DNA of 64,000 nucleotides. Origin: an uncultured Bacteroidota bacterium. GTDB taxonomy: Bacteria > Bacteroidota > Bacteroidia > Chitinophagales > Chitinophagaceae. The stretch's first letter is position 1. The number at the start of each line of letters is the position of its first letter. Below the pieces are notes generated by a model that had not been told where the DNA came from, did not search any database, and saw only the letters and a program-made list of their open reading frames with translations. Positions 45,116 to 53,944 of this stretch are shown piece after piece. Where the stretch lies: positions 1 through 64,000 of the forward strand of contig CAIJFI010000017.1 in the NCBI GenBank assembly GCA_903819975.1, in the 5' to 3' direction. The position numbers and the translations under genes were made by a program.

Positions 45116-46129
45116 ATGTCTAAATCTAAATTGGAGTACATCTGGTTAGATGGCTACAAACCAACACAGTCTTTAAGAAGCAAAACAAAAATCGAAAACA
45201 ACTTTAGTGGTAAACTAGAAGATTGTGATATGTGGAGCTTTGATGGCTCTTCTACAGAACAAGCTTTAGGTGGTTCTTCTGACTGCTTATTAAAGCCAGT
45301 ATTTATTTGTAAAGATCCTCAACGCAAGGATGCATATTTAGTAATGTGCGAAGTATTAAATGCAGATGGAACAGCGCACGTATCAAACGGTCGTGCAACT
45401 ATTCAAGACGATGACAATGATTTCTGGTTTGGATTTGAGCAAGAATATTTCTTATGGAATCCAGCAACAAACAAACCATTAGGTTTCCCAGAAGGTGGAT
45501 ACCCTGGCCCTCAAGGTCCTTACTACTGTTCAGTTGGCGCTAACAATGCATACGGAAGAAATATTGTTGAAGAACATTTAGATGTGTGTTTAGAAGCTGG
45601 ATTGAATGTAGAAGGTATTAATGCAGAAGTTGCTGCAGGACAATGGGAATTCCAAATTTTTGCAAAAGGTGCAAAAGAAGCTGGAGACCAAATTTGGGTA
45701 GCAAGATATTTATTAGAAAGAATTGGTGAAACATATGGCGTAGCAATTAACTGGCATTGTAAACCATTAGGTACTTTAGACTGGAATGGTTCAGGTATGC
45801 ACGCTAACTTCTCTAACACTACATTAAGAACATGTGGTAAGAAAGAAATTTACGATATCATTTGTGAGTCTTTCCGTCCATTTGTAAAAGAGCATATTGA
45901 TGTTTATGGCGCAGACAACCATTTACGTTTAACTGGTAAGCATGAAACAGCATCTATCCATGACTTCTCTTTCGGAGTTTCTGACAGAGGAGCATCTATT
46001 CGTATCCCAATTGGAGCGGTAGAAAAAGGATGGAAAGGCTGGTTAGAAGATCGTCGTCCAAATTCAGCAGCTGATCCTTATAAAGTAGCAGCTAGAATTA
46101 TCACAACGGTGAAAACTGCTAAGGTTTAA
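45116..46129 (+). CDS. glutamine synthetase type II (eukaryote-type)
   Basis: ATP-dependent amidation of glutamate with ammonia in the cytoplasm (337 residues). The short length and the motifs WLDGYKPTQSLRSKTK, CDMWSFDGSSTEQALGGSSDCLLKPV, WFGFEQEYFLW, GQWEFQI, GSGMHANFSN and RLTGKHET mark GSII, the form usual in eukaryotes and some bacteria. Glutamate metal ligands are intact. The GSI adenylylation Tyr loop is not a feature of this class. It is transcribed alone with a strong terminator, 170 bases before a second, unrelated glutamine synthetase. Confidence 0.95.
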   Translation: MSKSKLEYIWLDGYKPTQSLRSKTKIENNFSGKLEDCDMWSFDGSSTEQALGGSSDCLLKPVFICKDPQRKDAYLVMCEVLNADGTAHVSNGRATIQDDDNDFWFGFEQEYFLWNPATNKPLGFPEGGYPGPQGPYYCSVGANNAYGRNIVEEHLDVCLEAGLNVEGINAEVAAGQWEFQIFAKGAKEAGDQIWVARYLLERIGETYGVAINWHCKPLGTLDWNGSGMHANFSNTTLRTCGKKEIYDIICESFRPFVKEHIDVYGADNHLRLTGKHETASIHDFSFGVSDRGASIRIPIGAVEKGWKGWLEDRRPNSAADPYKVAARIITTVKTAKV

Positions 46130-46187
46130 GGGTCTCATAATTAAGGTTTTTTAGAATAAGCATTCATAAATTGTGTTTTGAATTGTG

Positions 46188-46214
46188 ATCCCCCAAGAAA
46201 TTGGGGGATTTTTT
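46188..46214 (+). terminator. terminator after glutamine synthetase II
   Basis: ATCCCCCAA (46188-46196), loop GAAA and TTGGGGGAT (46201-46209) with six T form a perfect strong intrinsic terminator. It shows that the two glutamine synthetase genes are separate units. Confidence 0.92.
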
Positions 46215-46260
46215 GTGCATTAATGCTTTTATAATTACGAAATGGGTCAATAATAGGGGT

Positions 46261-46268
46261 TAAATTTG
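46261..46268 (+). promoter_or_regulatory. -7 box of glutamine synthetase III
   Basis: TAAATTTG followed by C matches TAnnTTTG and lies 30 bases before the ATG. There is no TTG at 19-20 bases upstream. Confidence 0.55.
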
Positions 46269-46298
46269 CTTTGCTTAACAAATTAAAAATTATTACAT

Positions 46299-48491
46299 AT
46301 GTCATTAAGAACCGATGCGGTAAATCATGTGAGTCATGGCAATATCATTTCTCCTGATATTAAAGGTGCAAAAATCACTGGTGTTTTTGGCGAAAGTGTG
46401 TTTACATTAAAAACAGCTAGAGAGTATTTAAGCGACGAAGCTTATAAAAGTTTATTAGCAAGTGTTAGAGGTGGTAAAAAAATAGAACGTGCTGTTGCAA
46501 GTCAAATTGCTTCTGGCATGCGTGCATGGGCAGAGGGCAAAGGTGTTACACACTACACGCACTGGTTCCAACCTTTAACAGGAACAACTGCAGAAAAACA
46601 CGATTCTTTTTTCACATTAAAAGGAGACGGAACTGCTATTGAAGAATTTGAAGGAGCTGCATTAATCCAACAAGAACCAGATGCCTCTTCTTTCCCTAAC
46701 GGAGGATTGAGAGCAACATTCGAAGCAAGAGGATATTCCGCTTGGGACCCTTCTTCTCCCCCATTCATTATTGAAATTGGTAATGGTAAAACATTATGTA
46801 TCCCTACTATATTTATTGCATACACTGGTGAGTCTTTGGACTATAAAGCACCTTTAATGAAAGCAGTAGAATCATTAAATAAAGCAGCTGTAACAGTTTG
46901 TAATTATTTTGATAAGAATGTAGCTAAAGTAACTCCTACATTAGGTTGGGAGCAAGAATATTTTGTAATAGATGAAGCATTGGTAAATGCACGTCCCGAC
47001 TTAGTTCAATGCGGACGTACCGTATTTGGTTTTACTCCAGCTAAAGGACAACAATTAGAAGATCATTATTTTGGATCCATTCCAGAAAGAGTGTATGCAT
47101 TTATGCGTGACTTTGAAAATGAATCTTACAAATTAGGTATTCCATTAAGAACAAGACATAACGAGGTAGCACCTGCTCAGTTTGAGTGTGCTCCTATTTT
47201 TGAAGAAGTGAATATTGCTGTAGATCATAACATTCTTTTAATGGATGTAATGACAAGAGTTGCAAAACGTCATCGCTTAGTAGTATTGTTACACGAAAAA
47301 CCATTTGCTGGAATTAACGGTAGTGGTAAGCATAATAACTGGAGCTTAGCAACAGATACTGGCGTGAATTTATTAGCACCAGGCAAAACACCTAAGACCA
47401 ACTTAATGTTCTTGACTTTCTTTGTGAACACCATTAAAGCAGTACATGATTATGCTGATATTTTAAGAGCATCTATTGCATCAGCTTCAAACGATTTCCG
47501 TTTAGGCGCAAACGAAGCACCTCCGGCAATTATTTCTGTATTTATTGGCGACTACTTAACAAAAGTATTGGGTGACGTTGAAAGCCGCGTAAACAGTAAG
47601 TTTGACGAGCAGGATGAAGCCATTTTGAAAATTGATTTACACAGAAGTATTCCTGAATTATTAATTGACAACACCGATCGTAATAGAACATCTCCATTTG
47701 CATTCACAGGAAATAAATTTGAGTTCCGTGCTGTGGGTTCTACTGCTAACTGTGCATTGCCAATGACAATCTTAAATACAATTGTTGCAGACACATTAAA
47801 CAAGTTCGCTTCTGAAGTAGATGCTTTAATTGAAAAAGGTGACAAGAAAGAAATTGCAATCATGCAAGTGATTCAAAAATACATTGTTGCAAGTAAAAAG
47901 ATTTTATTTGAAGGCGATGGTTATAGTGAAGCATGGCATAAAGAGGCTGAAAAAAGAGGCTTGCCTAATTTAAAAACAACACCTGTTGCGTTGGATGCAA
48001 TGGTGACTGATAAAGCAAAACAATTGTTTAAAGACAATGGCATTTACACACACGCTGAATTAGAAGCACGTCACGAAATTGAACTAGAAAAGTATATAAA
48101 GAAAGTACAAATTGAAGCACGTGTAATGGGGGACTTAGCAACGAATCACATTATTCCTGCTGCTATTAAGTATCAGAATGAATTGTTGAAAAATGTTAGC
48201 TTATTACGTGAAGCAGCTTTACCAGAAAAATTATATAAAGGCCAATTAACTTTATTAAAAGACGTGAGCACACACATACAACAAGTATATGAGAATGTGC
48301 ATGCTATGGTTGAAGAAAGAAAAGTGGCTAACAATATTTCTGACACAAGAGAAAAAGCAATTGCATATGAAGCAAAAGTAAAAGCTCAATACTTTGATAA
48401 AATCCGTTACCATGTTGACAAATTAGAACAATTGGTAGACGATGAATTATGGACTTTACCTAAGTACAGAGAATTGTTATTCTTACGCTAA
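46299..48491 (+). CDS. glnN: glutamine synthetase type III
   Basis: The large GSIII form, dodecameric in studied species (730 residues). Typical elements are the GSIII N-terminal region (FGESVFTLKTAREYLSDEAYKSLLASV), THYTHWFQPLTGTTAEKHDSF (substrate and metal region), GWEQEYFVIDEAL, TRHNEVAPAQFECAPIFEE, GINGSGKHNNWSLATDTG and the long helical C-terminal part. Metal ligands appear intact. It is transcribed alone. It performs the same reaction as the upstream GSII, so the pair probably differs in regulation or nitrogen condition (inference). Confidence 0.96.
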   Translation: MSLRTDAVNHVSHGNIISPDIKGAKITGVFGESVFTLKTAREYLSDEAYKSLLASVRGGKKIERAVASQIASGMRAWAEGKGVTHYTHWFQPLTGTTAEKHDSFFTLKGDGTAIEEFEGAALIQQEPDASSFPNGGLRATFEARGYSAWDPSSPPFIIEIGNGKTLCIPTIFIAYTGESLDYKAPLMKAVESLNKAAVTVCNYFDKNVAKVTPTLGWEQEYFVIDEALVNARPDLVQCGRTVFGFTPAKGQQLEDHYFGSIPERVYAFMRDFENESYKLGIPLRTRHNEVAPAQFECAPIFEEVNIAVDHNILLMDVMTRVAKRHRLVVLLHEKPFAGINGSGKHNNWSLATDTGVNLLAPGKTPKTNLMFLTFFVNTIKAVHDYADILRASIASASNDFRLGANEAPPAIISVFIGDYLTKVLGDVESRVNSKFDEQDEAILKIDLHRSIPELLIDNTDRNRTSPFAFTGNKFEFRAVGSTANCALPMTILNTIVADTLNKFASEVDALIEKGDKKEIAIMQVIQKYIVASKKILFEGDGYSEAWHKEAEKRGLPNLKTTPVALDAMVTDKAKQLFKDNGIYTHAELEARHEIELEKYIKKVQIEARVMGDLATNHIIPAAIKYQNELLKNVSLLREAALPEKLYKGQLTLLKDVSTHIQQVYENVHAMVEERKVANNISDTREKAIAYEAKVKAQYFDKIRYHVDKLEQLVDDELWTLPKYRELLFLR

Positions 48492-48534
48492 TTAAATAGC
48501 GAAAAATATTCCCCAGAGGTAATACCCCCAACAA

Positions 48535-48563
48535 AAAAAGGCTCCGAGTTTCGGAGCCTTTTT
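48535..48563. terminator. bidirectional terminator after glnN
   Basis: GGCTCCGA (48540-48547) and TCGGAGCC (48551-48558), flanked by A and T runs, form the first of three hairpins in the convergent glnN-accC gap. Confidence 0.88.
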
Positions 48564-48618
48564 AATATCATTAGAGCATTTTTAGACTGTGTTATTTTTG
48601 CGAAGCAACCTCCATAAT

Positions 48619-48652
48619 AAAAGAAGGGGCTCCTTTATGGGGCCCCTTCTTT
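48619..48652. terminator. second hairpin in the glnN-accC gap
   Basis: AAGAAGGGGC (48621-48630) pairs with GCCCCTTCTT (48642-48651) around an 11-base loop that itself contains TCC/GG. A and T runs on both sides make it bidirectional. Confidence 0.75.
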
Positions 48653-48665
48653 TATTTCATTAGAG

Positions 48666-48712
48666 AATTTTTAATAGCCTTTTATCTTTGAATAAAAAGG
48701 CTATTAAAAATT
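48666..48712. terminator. third hairpin, overlapping the accC stop
   Basis: An 18-base perfect inverted repeat (48666-48683 with 48695-48712) with an 11-base loop overlaps the accC stop codon at its right end. On either strand its outer arm is T-rich, which suits a terminator. Confidence 0.7.
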
Positions 48713-50048
48713 ACTTCATTTTAAAAGTCTCCAAGAATTTAGTTGTGAAGTTCCCTTTTCTAAAATCTTCGTTTTGCATTAATTGCAAGTGAAAAGGAAT
48801 AGTTGTTTTAACGCCTTCAATCACATACTCACTTAATGCACGATACATTGTGTTTATCGCTTCTTCACGTGTTTGTGCAACAGTAATTAATTTACCAATC
48901 ATTGAATCATAATAAGGAGGGATTACATAACCTGCATACACATGACTATCAACACGAACACCATGACCACCTGGAGTATGTAATACTGTAATCTTACCTG
49001 GAGAAGGTCTGAAATCATTGTATGGATCTTCGGCATTGATACGACATTCAATTGCATGCAATTTAGGTTCGTAACTTTTACCAGATATTTTTTCACCAGC
49101 AGCAATTTTAATTTGCTCTTTAATTAAGTCATAGCTAACAACTTCCTCTGTAACGCAATGCTCTACTTGGATACGTGTATTCATTTCCATAAAGTAGAAG
49201 TTGCGATGCTTGTCCACTAAAAACTCAACAGTACCAACGCTTTCATAATTAATAGCAGAAGCGGCTTTAATAGCAGCATCTCCCATTCTTTGGCGTAAGT
49301 CAGGCGTCATAAATGGTGAAGGAGATTCTTCAACTAATTTTTGATGTCTTCTTTGGATTGAACAATCACGCTCACTCAAATGACAAACATTTCCGTATTG
49401 GTCTCCAGCAACTTGAATTTCAATATGTCTTGGTTCTTCCACAAATTTCTCCATGTATAAACCATCGTTTTTGAAACTTGCACCTGCTTCCATTTTAGCA
49501 GCCTCATATGCTTTTTCAATTTCATCTTCTTTCCAAACCACACGCATACCTTTACCACCACCACCAGCCGTAGCTTTGATGATTACTGGATATCCTATTT
49601 CTTTTGCTAAAACTTTTGCTTCAGCAATACTTTCTAATAAACCTTCACTACCCGGAACAACAGGAACACCTGCTTTAATCATAGTATCCTTTGCAGTGAT
49701 CTTGTCCCCCATTTTATTAATCATCTCTGGAGTTGGGCCAATAAATTTAATTCCATGGTCGGCACATATTTGAGCAAATTTAGAATTCTCTGCTAAAAAG
49801 CCATATCCAGGATGAACAGCGTCGGCATTTGTAATTTCACAAGCCGCCATAATATGCGGAATGTTTAAATAAGACTCCTGACCTTTTGGTCCACCTATGC
49901 AAACTGCTTCGTCAGCAAATTTTACATGCAAACTATCTTTATCGGCAGTAGAATATACAGCAACAGTTTTAATGCCCATCTCTCTACAGGTGCGAATTAT
50001 ACGCAATGCAATTTCACCGCGATTGGCAATCAATATCTTTGTAAACAT
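48711..50048 (-). CDS. accC: acetyl-CoA carboxylase, biotin carboxylase subunit
   Basis: ATP-dependent carboxylation of the biotin on AccB, the first step of fatty acid synthesis (445 residues). [22 protein letters not shown] opens the protein. The ATP-grasp Gly-rich loop is [58 protein letters not shown] and [16 protein letters not shown] are diagnostic. It follows accB by 29 bases in an accB-accC operon. accA and accD are elsewhere. Confidence 0.96.
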   Translation of the reverse strand: MFTKILIANRGEIALRIIRTCREMGIKTVAVYSTADKDSLHVKFADEAVCIGGPKGQESYLNIPHIMAACEITNADAVHPGYGFLAENSKFAQICADHGIKFIGPTPEMINKMGDKITAKDTMIKAGVPVVPGSEGLLESIAEAKVLAKEIGYPVIIKATAGGGGKGMRVVWKEDEIEKAYEAAKMEAGASFKNDGLYMEKFVEEPRHIEIQVAGDQYGNVCHLSERDCSIQRRHQKLVEESPSPFMTPDLRQRMGDAAIKAASAINYESVGTVEFLVDKHRNFYFMEMNTRIQVEHCVTEEVVSYDLIKEQIKIAAGEKISGKSYEPKLHAIECRINAEDPYNDFRPSPGKITVLHTPGGHGVRVDSHVYAGYVIPPYYDSMIGKLITVAQTREEAINTMYRALSEYVIEGVKTTIPFHLQLMQNEDFRKGNFTTKFLETFKMK

Positions 50049-50077
50049 TTTGTTATTTTAAAGTTGAAGAACTAAGA

Positions 50078-50539
50078 CTAAGCAGGTTGCACCAAGAATA
50101 AAGGCTGGTCGTATTCAACCGGACTTGCATCTTCAACCAATACTTTTACAATTGTTCCTTTTACTTCAGATTCAATTTCGTTGAACAATTTCATAGCTTC
50201 TATAATACAAACTACTTTTCCTGGGCTTACTTCAGTTCCTTCTTCAGCCAACAAAGGCTTGTCAGGTGAAGCGCGACGGTAGAAAGTACCAATCATTGGG
50301 CTCTTAACTGTAATTAAATTATCTGCAACTGGTGCAGCAGCAGGAGCTGATGCAACGGCTACTGGAGCAGCAACTGGTGCAGCAGCAGGAGCAGCTGCGT
50401 AAACAGGTGCCGAACTAACAGTGATTTTGTCTTCTTTTTGTTTGATGGTTACTTTACCATCCTTGTCTTCGATACTAATTTCTCCAATATTACTTTTGTT
50501 TACAACCTTAATTAGGTCGTGAATTTGTTTTAAGTCCAT
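50078..50539 (-). CDS. accB: acetyl-CoA carboxylase, biotin carboxyl carrier protein
   Basis: Carries biotin between the carboxylase and transferase sites (153 residues from the ATG at 50539, MDLKQIHDLIKVV; the longer frame begins with TTG). A flexible Ala/Pro-rich linker (about 44-72) precedes the biotinyl domain with IIEAMKLFNEIE, where K117 is the biotinylation site, preceded by the thumb-like region ASPDKPLLAEEG. The first gene of accB-accC. A terminator of efp lies upstream. I could not identify its -7 box. Confidence 0.95.
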   Translation of the reverse strand: MDLKQIHDLIKVVNKSNIGEISIEDKDGKVTIKQKEDKITVSSAPVYAAAPAAAPVAAPVAVASAPAAAPVADNLITVKSPMIGTFYRRASPDKPLLAEEGTEVSPGKVVCIIEAMKLFNEIESEVKGTIVKVLVEDASPVEYDQPLFLVQPA

Positions 50540-50592
50540 GTTTGGCAATTTTGGGTAAAATTGGGGTATTTTTAGCGAAAAACACAAAAAAT

Positions 50593-50621
50593 ATGCCTTT
50601 TTTTATCCAAAAAGGGCATTT
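50593..50621 (-). other. AT-rich inverted repeat between efp and accB
   Basis: ATGCC with TTTTT pairs with AAAAA and GGCAT around a short loop, one base bulged. On the minus strand it is followed by ATATTTTTT, so it could be a second terminator for efp. It is a weak call. Confidence 0.35.
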
Positions 50622-50652
50622 TTCCACATAAATTCGATAGTTGTAACAAACA

Positions 50653-50678
50653 AAAAGCCCCCTAAAAAGGAGGCTTTT
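50653..50678 (-). terminator. terminator after efp
   Basis: AAAAGCCCCCT (50653-50663) pairs with AGGAGGCTTTT (50668-50678), with one mismatch, and on the minus strand is followed by T-rich sequence. It lies 20 bases after the efp stop. Confidence 0.85.
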
Positions 50679-50697
50679 GAATATCATAAAATAGGAA

Positions 50698-51261
50698 CTA
50701 CTTTACGCGTTCTACGTATTCTCCGTTCTTTGTATTGATCTTGATTTTCTCTCCTTCGTTTACAAATAATGGCACCATTACGGTTGCACCTGACTCGATA
50801 GTTGCAGCTTTTAAAGCTCTTGTTGCAGTATCTCCTTTTACGCCATTCTCACAATATGTAATTAAAACGTCTAATTTTTCAGGTAATTCAGCACCAATAG
50901 GCAATTCAGTTTCAGTATTCATAAATACAAAAACTTCACCGCCTTCGTTCAAATACTGAGGTGCATCAATCATTTCCTCTGCCATAACAATTTGCTCAAA
51001 TGTCTCATTGTTCATTAAGTTATAACCGCTATCATCCTTATATAAGAACTGATAAGTCTTTTTCTCTACTCTCACTGGGAAAATGGTTTCACCACTATTC
51101 CAAGTTTTTTCGATAGATCTCTTATTGTCCACACCCTTTAATTTAGCCCAAATTTTTGCTGCTGCACGAGCAGTCTTATTCTCACCAAACTCAACTACAG
51201 TGTATAAGTTATTGTCTAATTTTAAGATCATGCCACGTGTGATGTCTGAAGTTGTTGCCAT
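50698..51261 (-). CDS. efp: elongation factor P
   Basis: Relieves ribosome stalling at polyproline stretches (187 residues from the ATG at 51261, MATTSDITRG; a 43-residue upstream frame begins with TTG and lies across the promoter). Three OB-like domains are present; the C-terminal KGDTATRALKAATIESGATVMVPLFVNEGEKIKINTKNGEYVERV is the EF-P signature. The domain I tip that normally reads PGKG, with the modified Lys or Arg, here reads FGENKTARAAAKIWAKL (residues 25-41) and is about two residues longer. R32 or a nearby Lys would be the candidate tip residue. No epmA, epmB, earP or ymfI homologue is in the window. Confidence 0.94.
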   Translation of the reverse strand: MATTSDITRGMILKLDNNLYTVVEFGENKTARAAAKIWAKLKGVDNKRSIEKTWNSGETIFPVRVEKKTYQFLYKDDSGYNLMNNETFEQIVMAEEMIDAPQYLNEGGEVFVFMNTETELPIGAELPEKLDVLITYCENGVKGDTATRALKAATIESGATVMVPLFVNEGEKIKINTKNGEYVERVK

Positions 51262-51293
51262 AATTTTTGTTTTAATTTTGTCTTTGCGAGGGA

Positions 51294-51301
51294 CAAAAGT
51301 A
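51294..51301 (-). promoter_or_regulatory. -7 box of efp
   Basis: TACTTTTG on the minus strand matches TAnnTTTG. Its position, about 32 bases before the ATG at 51261, supports that start and excludes the longer frame. Confidence 0.55.
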
Positions 51302-51374
51302 CTACTTGCTAGCCATTTATAAAAAAACCTATAATTTTTGTTGGAAAATAAGGGTAAAAAAAGGGCATTTAGCC

Positions 51375-51382
51375 TATTTTTG
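51375..51382 (+). promoter_or_regulatory. -7 box of sucD
   Basis: TATTTTTG followed by C matches TAnnTTTG and lies 26 bases before the sucD ATG. The efp and sucD promoters are back to back within about 80 bases. Confidence 0.55.
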
Positions 51383-51408
51383 CGCCACAAATAACAAATT
51401 CAGTCCTC

Positions 51409-52281
51409 ATGTCAGTATTAGTTAACAAAAACTCAAAGATTATTGTACAGGGTTTTACCGGTACAGAAGGTAGTTTCCACGCGTCTCAAATGATAGAATA
51501 TGGTACGCAAGTAGTGGGTGGTGTTACTCCAGGTAAAGGTGGATCTACACATTTAGATAGACCTGTTTTTAATACAGTAGCAGATGCTGTTAAAACTACA
51601 GGCGCTGATGTGAGTATCATTTTTGTACCTCCAGCTTTTGCTGCTGATGCAATTATGGAAGCTGCTGATGCAGGTATTGCATTAGTTGTTTGTATTACTG
51701 AAGGTATTCCAGTTCAGGATATGGTAAAAGTTAAAAACTTTTTATTAGGTAAAACAACAAGATTAATCGGGCCAAACTGTCCAGGCGTTATCACTGCCGA
51801 AGAAGCTAAAGTTGGTATTATGCCAGGATTTATTTTTAAGAAAGGAACTATTGGTATCGTTTCAAAGAGCGGTACATTAACATACGAAGCAGCAGACCAA
51901 GTTGTGAAAGCTGGTTTAGGAATTACAACTGCAATTGGTATTGGTGGTGATCCAATTATTGGAACTACAACTAAAGAAGCAGTTGAATTATTAATGAACG
52001 ATCCTGCAACTGAAGGTATCATCATGATTGGTGAAATTGGTGGTAGCATGGAAGCAGACGCTGCAAACTGGATTAAAGACAATTTAAGAAAACCAGTTGT
52101 TGGATTTATCGCTGGTCAAACAGCTCCTGCTGGACGCCGTATGGGTCACGCTGGTGCAATCATCGGTGGCGCAGATGATACTGCAGAAGCTAAGATGAAA
52201 ATTATGGCTGCATGTGGAATCCACGTTTGTGCTAGCCCTGCGGATATTGGTAAAACAATGGCTGCAGCTTTAAAGAAATAA
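51409..52281 (+). CDS. sucD: succinate-CoA ligase, alpha subunit
   Basis: The TCA-cycle enzyme making ATP or GTP from succinyl-CoA (290 residues). The CoA-binding domain contains [35 protein letters not shown]. The ligase domain has [17 protein letters not shown], and the phosphohistidine is in [13 protein letters not shown] near residue 247. The beta subunit sucC is not adjacent, so the two subunits are encoded separately. A terminator follows. Confidence 0.96.
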   Translation: MSVLVNKNSKIIVQGFTGTEGSFHASQMIEYGTQVVGGVTPGKGGSTHLDRPVFNTVADAVKTTGADVSIIFVPPAFAADAIMEAADAGIALVVCITEGIPVQDMVKVKNFLLGKTTRLIGPNCPGVITAEEAKVGIMPGFIFKKGTIGIVSKSGTLTYEAADQVVKAGLGITTAIGIGGDPIIGTTTKEAVELLMNDPATEGIIMIGEIGGSMEADAANWIKDNLRKPVVGFIAGQTAPAGRRMGHAGAIIGGADDTAEAKMKIMAACGIHVCASPADIGKTMAAALKK

Positions 52282-52302
52282 TTTAAGCTTTACAATTTAT
52301 CA

Positions 52303-52321
52303 AAAGTCCCAGAGGGACTTT
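52303..52321 (+). other. hairpin after sucD without a T-run
   Basis: AAAGTCCC, loop AGA, GGGACTTT (52303-52321) is a perfect 8-base-pair stem shortly after the sucD stop. It lacks a T-run on the plus strand. It may protect the 3' end of the mRNA or pause polymerase. Confidence 0.5.
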
Positions 52322-52386
52322 AAAATCATAAGCGCATAATAAATACGACCTTCAGATTCAAGTAAAAGATTGCATTTATTATTACA

Positions 52387-52420
52387 AATCCCTTAGCATC
52401 TAATGTTAAGGGATTTTTTA
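52387..52420 (+). terminator. terminator after sucD
   Basis: AATCCCTTA (52387-52395) and TAAGGGATT (52407-52415) form a 9-base-pair stem followed by TTTTTT. Its T-run runs close to the -33 position of the next gene's promoter. Confidence 0.82.
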
Positions 52421-52423
52421 TTG

Positions 52424-52431
52424 TAAGTTTG
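52424..52431 (+). promoter_or_regulatory. -7 box adjacent to a start codon
   Basis: TAAGTTTG matches TAnnTTTG and ends four bases before the ATG at 52436. A transcript from it would be leaderless or nearly so. Confidence 0.5.
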
Positions 52432-52435
52432 TTAT

Positions 52436-52831
52436 ATGAAACGAGTACTATTTTTCACATTGTTTTTATCGTTTGGATTTTATACCAATGCACAAACTCC
52501 GACTTTAAAAATTAAAGCAACCCCTCCTACTAAATTAAAATGGGGACAGTCTTATAAATTAAATGCAACTGTTTCTCATACTTTTAAAGAAGAAAAAACG
52601 GGAGGACTTACTTGCACACTATTAAATGCAGCAACACATAAGCCTGTAGATGGTTGGTTTATTAATATTTTCCCATTTCAATATTTCACCACTATTGCAA
52701 AAACACCTTTCGAAACCGAATTTAGTTTCACCGTACCAAACGATTATAAAGGGAAATTTGAAATTGTTTTAGTTGCACAAGTAGATCAGATAAAAGACAG
52801 TATTCATTTTTTAGTACCAACAATTAAATAG
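52436..52831 (+). CDS. small exported protein of unknown function
   Basis: A 131-residue protein with a signal peptide (MKRVLFFTLFLSFGFYTNAQ, likely cleavage after NAQ). The mature part is beta-rich, for example LKIKATPPTKLKWGQSYKLNATVSH, EFSFTVPNDYKGKFEIVLVAQV and SIHFLVP. It is compatible with an Ig-like or fibronectin-like sandwich, but no family was recognised. Its stop is two bases before the next gene's TTG start, so the two are cotranscribed and coupled. Confidence 0.65.
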   Translation: MKRVLFFTLFLSFGFYTNAQTPTLKIKATPPTKLKWGQSYKLNATVSHTFKEEKTGGLTCTLLNAATHKPVDGWFINIFPFQYFTTIAKTPFETEFSFTVPNDYKGKFEIVLVAQVDQIKDSIHFLVPTIK

Positions 52832-52833
52832 CA

Positions 52834-53910
52834 TTGCAATCCACTGAAAAAGTTAAGTACTTAATAATTGGGCAAGGCTTAGTAGGCACTTGGATGTCTT
52901 ACCATTTAGACAATGCAGGCATTAGCTATAAAGTGGTTAATGATCCAACTATAAAAAGCGCGACCTCAGTGGCAAGTGGCGTTATTAATCCTGTTACTGG
53001 AAGAAGAATTGTGCAAACATGGATGATTGAAACCATTCTTCCTTATGCTGTTAAACAATACCAAGCAATTGCAACTAAACTAAATATTGAAATCATTAAG
53101 AGTGCTCCTATCCTGCTTATTCATCCTTCACTACAAATGAAGGAAAGTTTTGACTACAGAATAGCGCATGAAAATATTTATTTGTTCAATCAAAATCCAA
53201 CAGCATGGACACCCTATTTTAAAATGCCTCATGGTATTGGAGCAATTGATGAATGCTATTGGATGGATTTAAATACCATGACTCAACATTGGCATAGTTA
53301 TTTAACAAGAACTGGGAAATTTATTGCAGATCATTTTTCTTATATGGACATTGAATTAACAGAGGCAGGTGTTAAATGGAAAAATATTCAAGCAGAAAAA
53401 ATTCTGTTTTGCGATGGTGTAAATGCAATGAACAATCCTTATTTTAATTCACTCCCATTCGCACCTAATAAAGGCGAAGCATTAATTATCAAAGTGCCGG
53501 GCTTACCTAATAATCATATTTACAAGAACAATGTTTCGGTGGTACCCTGGAAGGATGATTTATTTTGGGTCGGTTCTAGCTATGAATGGAAATTTTCAGA
53601 TTCTAATCCAACTGAATCTTTTAAGGATAAAATGATAGAAAGCCTCAATCAGTTTATGGAATTACCATTTGAGGTAATGGACCATATTACAGGAATAAGA
53701 CCCGCAAATACACAAAGAAGGCCGTTTGTAGGCATTCACCCTATTTACCCTCAATTAGCTATATGTAATGGTATGGGAACAAAAGGATGTTCCTTAGCCC
53801 CTTATTTTACAAATGAACTATTAGCCCATATGGAACAAGAACATGCTATTGAACCAGAGGCAAACTTGGACCGTTTTAAATCTATTTTAAAAGAAGTAAA
53901 TAAAAATTAA
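52834..53910 (+). CDS. FAD-dependent oxidoreductase of the DAO family
   Basis: A D-amino-acid-oxidase/glycine-oxidase-like flavoprotein of 358 residues. The FAD motif is YLIIGQGLVGTWMSYHLDNAG near residue 10, the conserved VASGVINPVTGRRIVQTW follows, and the C-terminal FAD segment is ITGIRPANTQRRPFVGIHP and NGMGTKGCSLAPYF. The start codon is TTG at 52834, two bases after the previous stop. No ATG occurs before the FAD motif. The substrate is unknown. MnmC-like and glycine-oxidase-like members share this fold. Confidence 0.85.
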   Translation: MQSTEKVKYLIIGQGLVGTWMSYHLDNAGISYKVVNDPTIKSATSVASGVINPVTGRRIVQTWMIETILPYAVKQYQAIATKLNIEIIKSAPILLIHPSLQMKESFDYRIAHENIYLFNQNPTAWTPYFKMPHGIGAIDECYWMDLNTMTQHWHSYLTRTGKFIADHFSYMDIELTEAGVKWKNIQAEKILFCDGVNAMNNPYFNSLPFAPNKGEALIIKVPGLPNNHIYKNNVSVVPWKDDLFWVGSSYEWKFSDSNPTESFKDKMIESLNQFMELPFEVMDHITGIRPANTQRRPFVGIHPIYPQLAICNGMGTKGCSLAPYFTNELLAHMEQEHAIEPEANLDRFKSILKEVNKN

Positions 53911-53944
53911 TATTTTCGGATTACAAATAATTAATAAGAGAAAG

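Noticed and set aside
50540-50587. Upstream extension of accB to a TTG
   Set aside because: The added residues are not part of the BCCP family, and the ATG at 50539 gives the family N-terminus.
51262-51390. 43-residue N-terminal extension of EF-P
   Set aside because: It begins with TTG, crosses the efp -7 box and overlaps the sucD promoter region; the ATG at 51261 matches the family.
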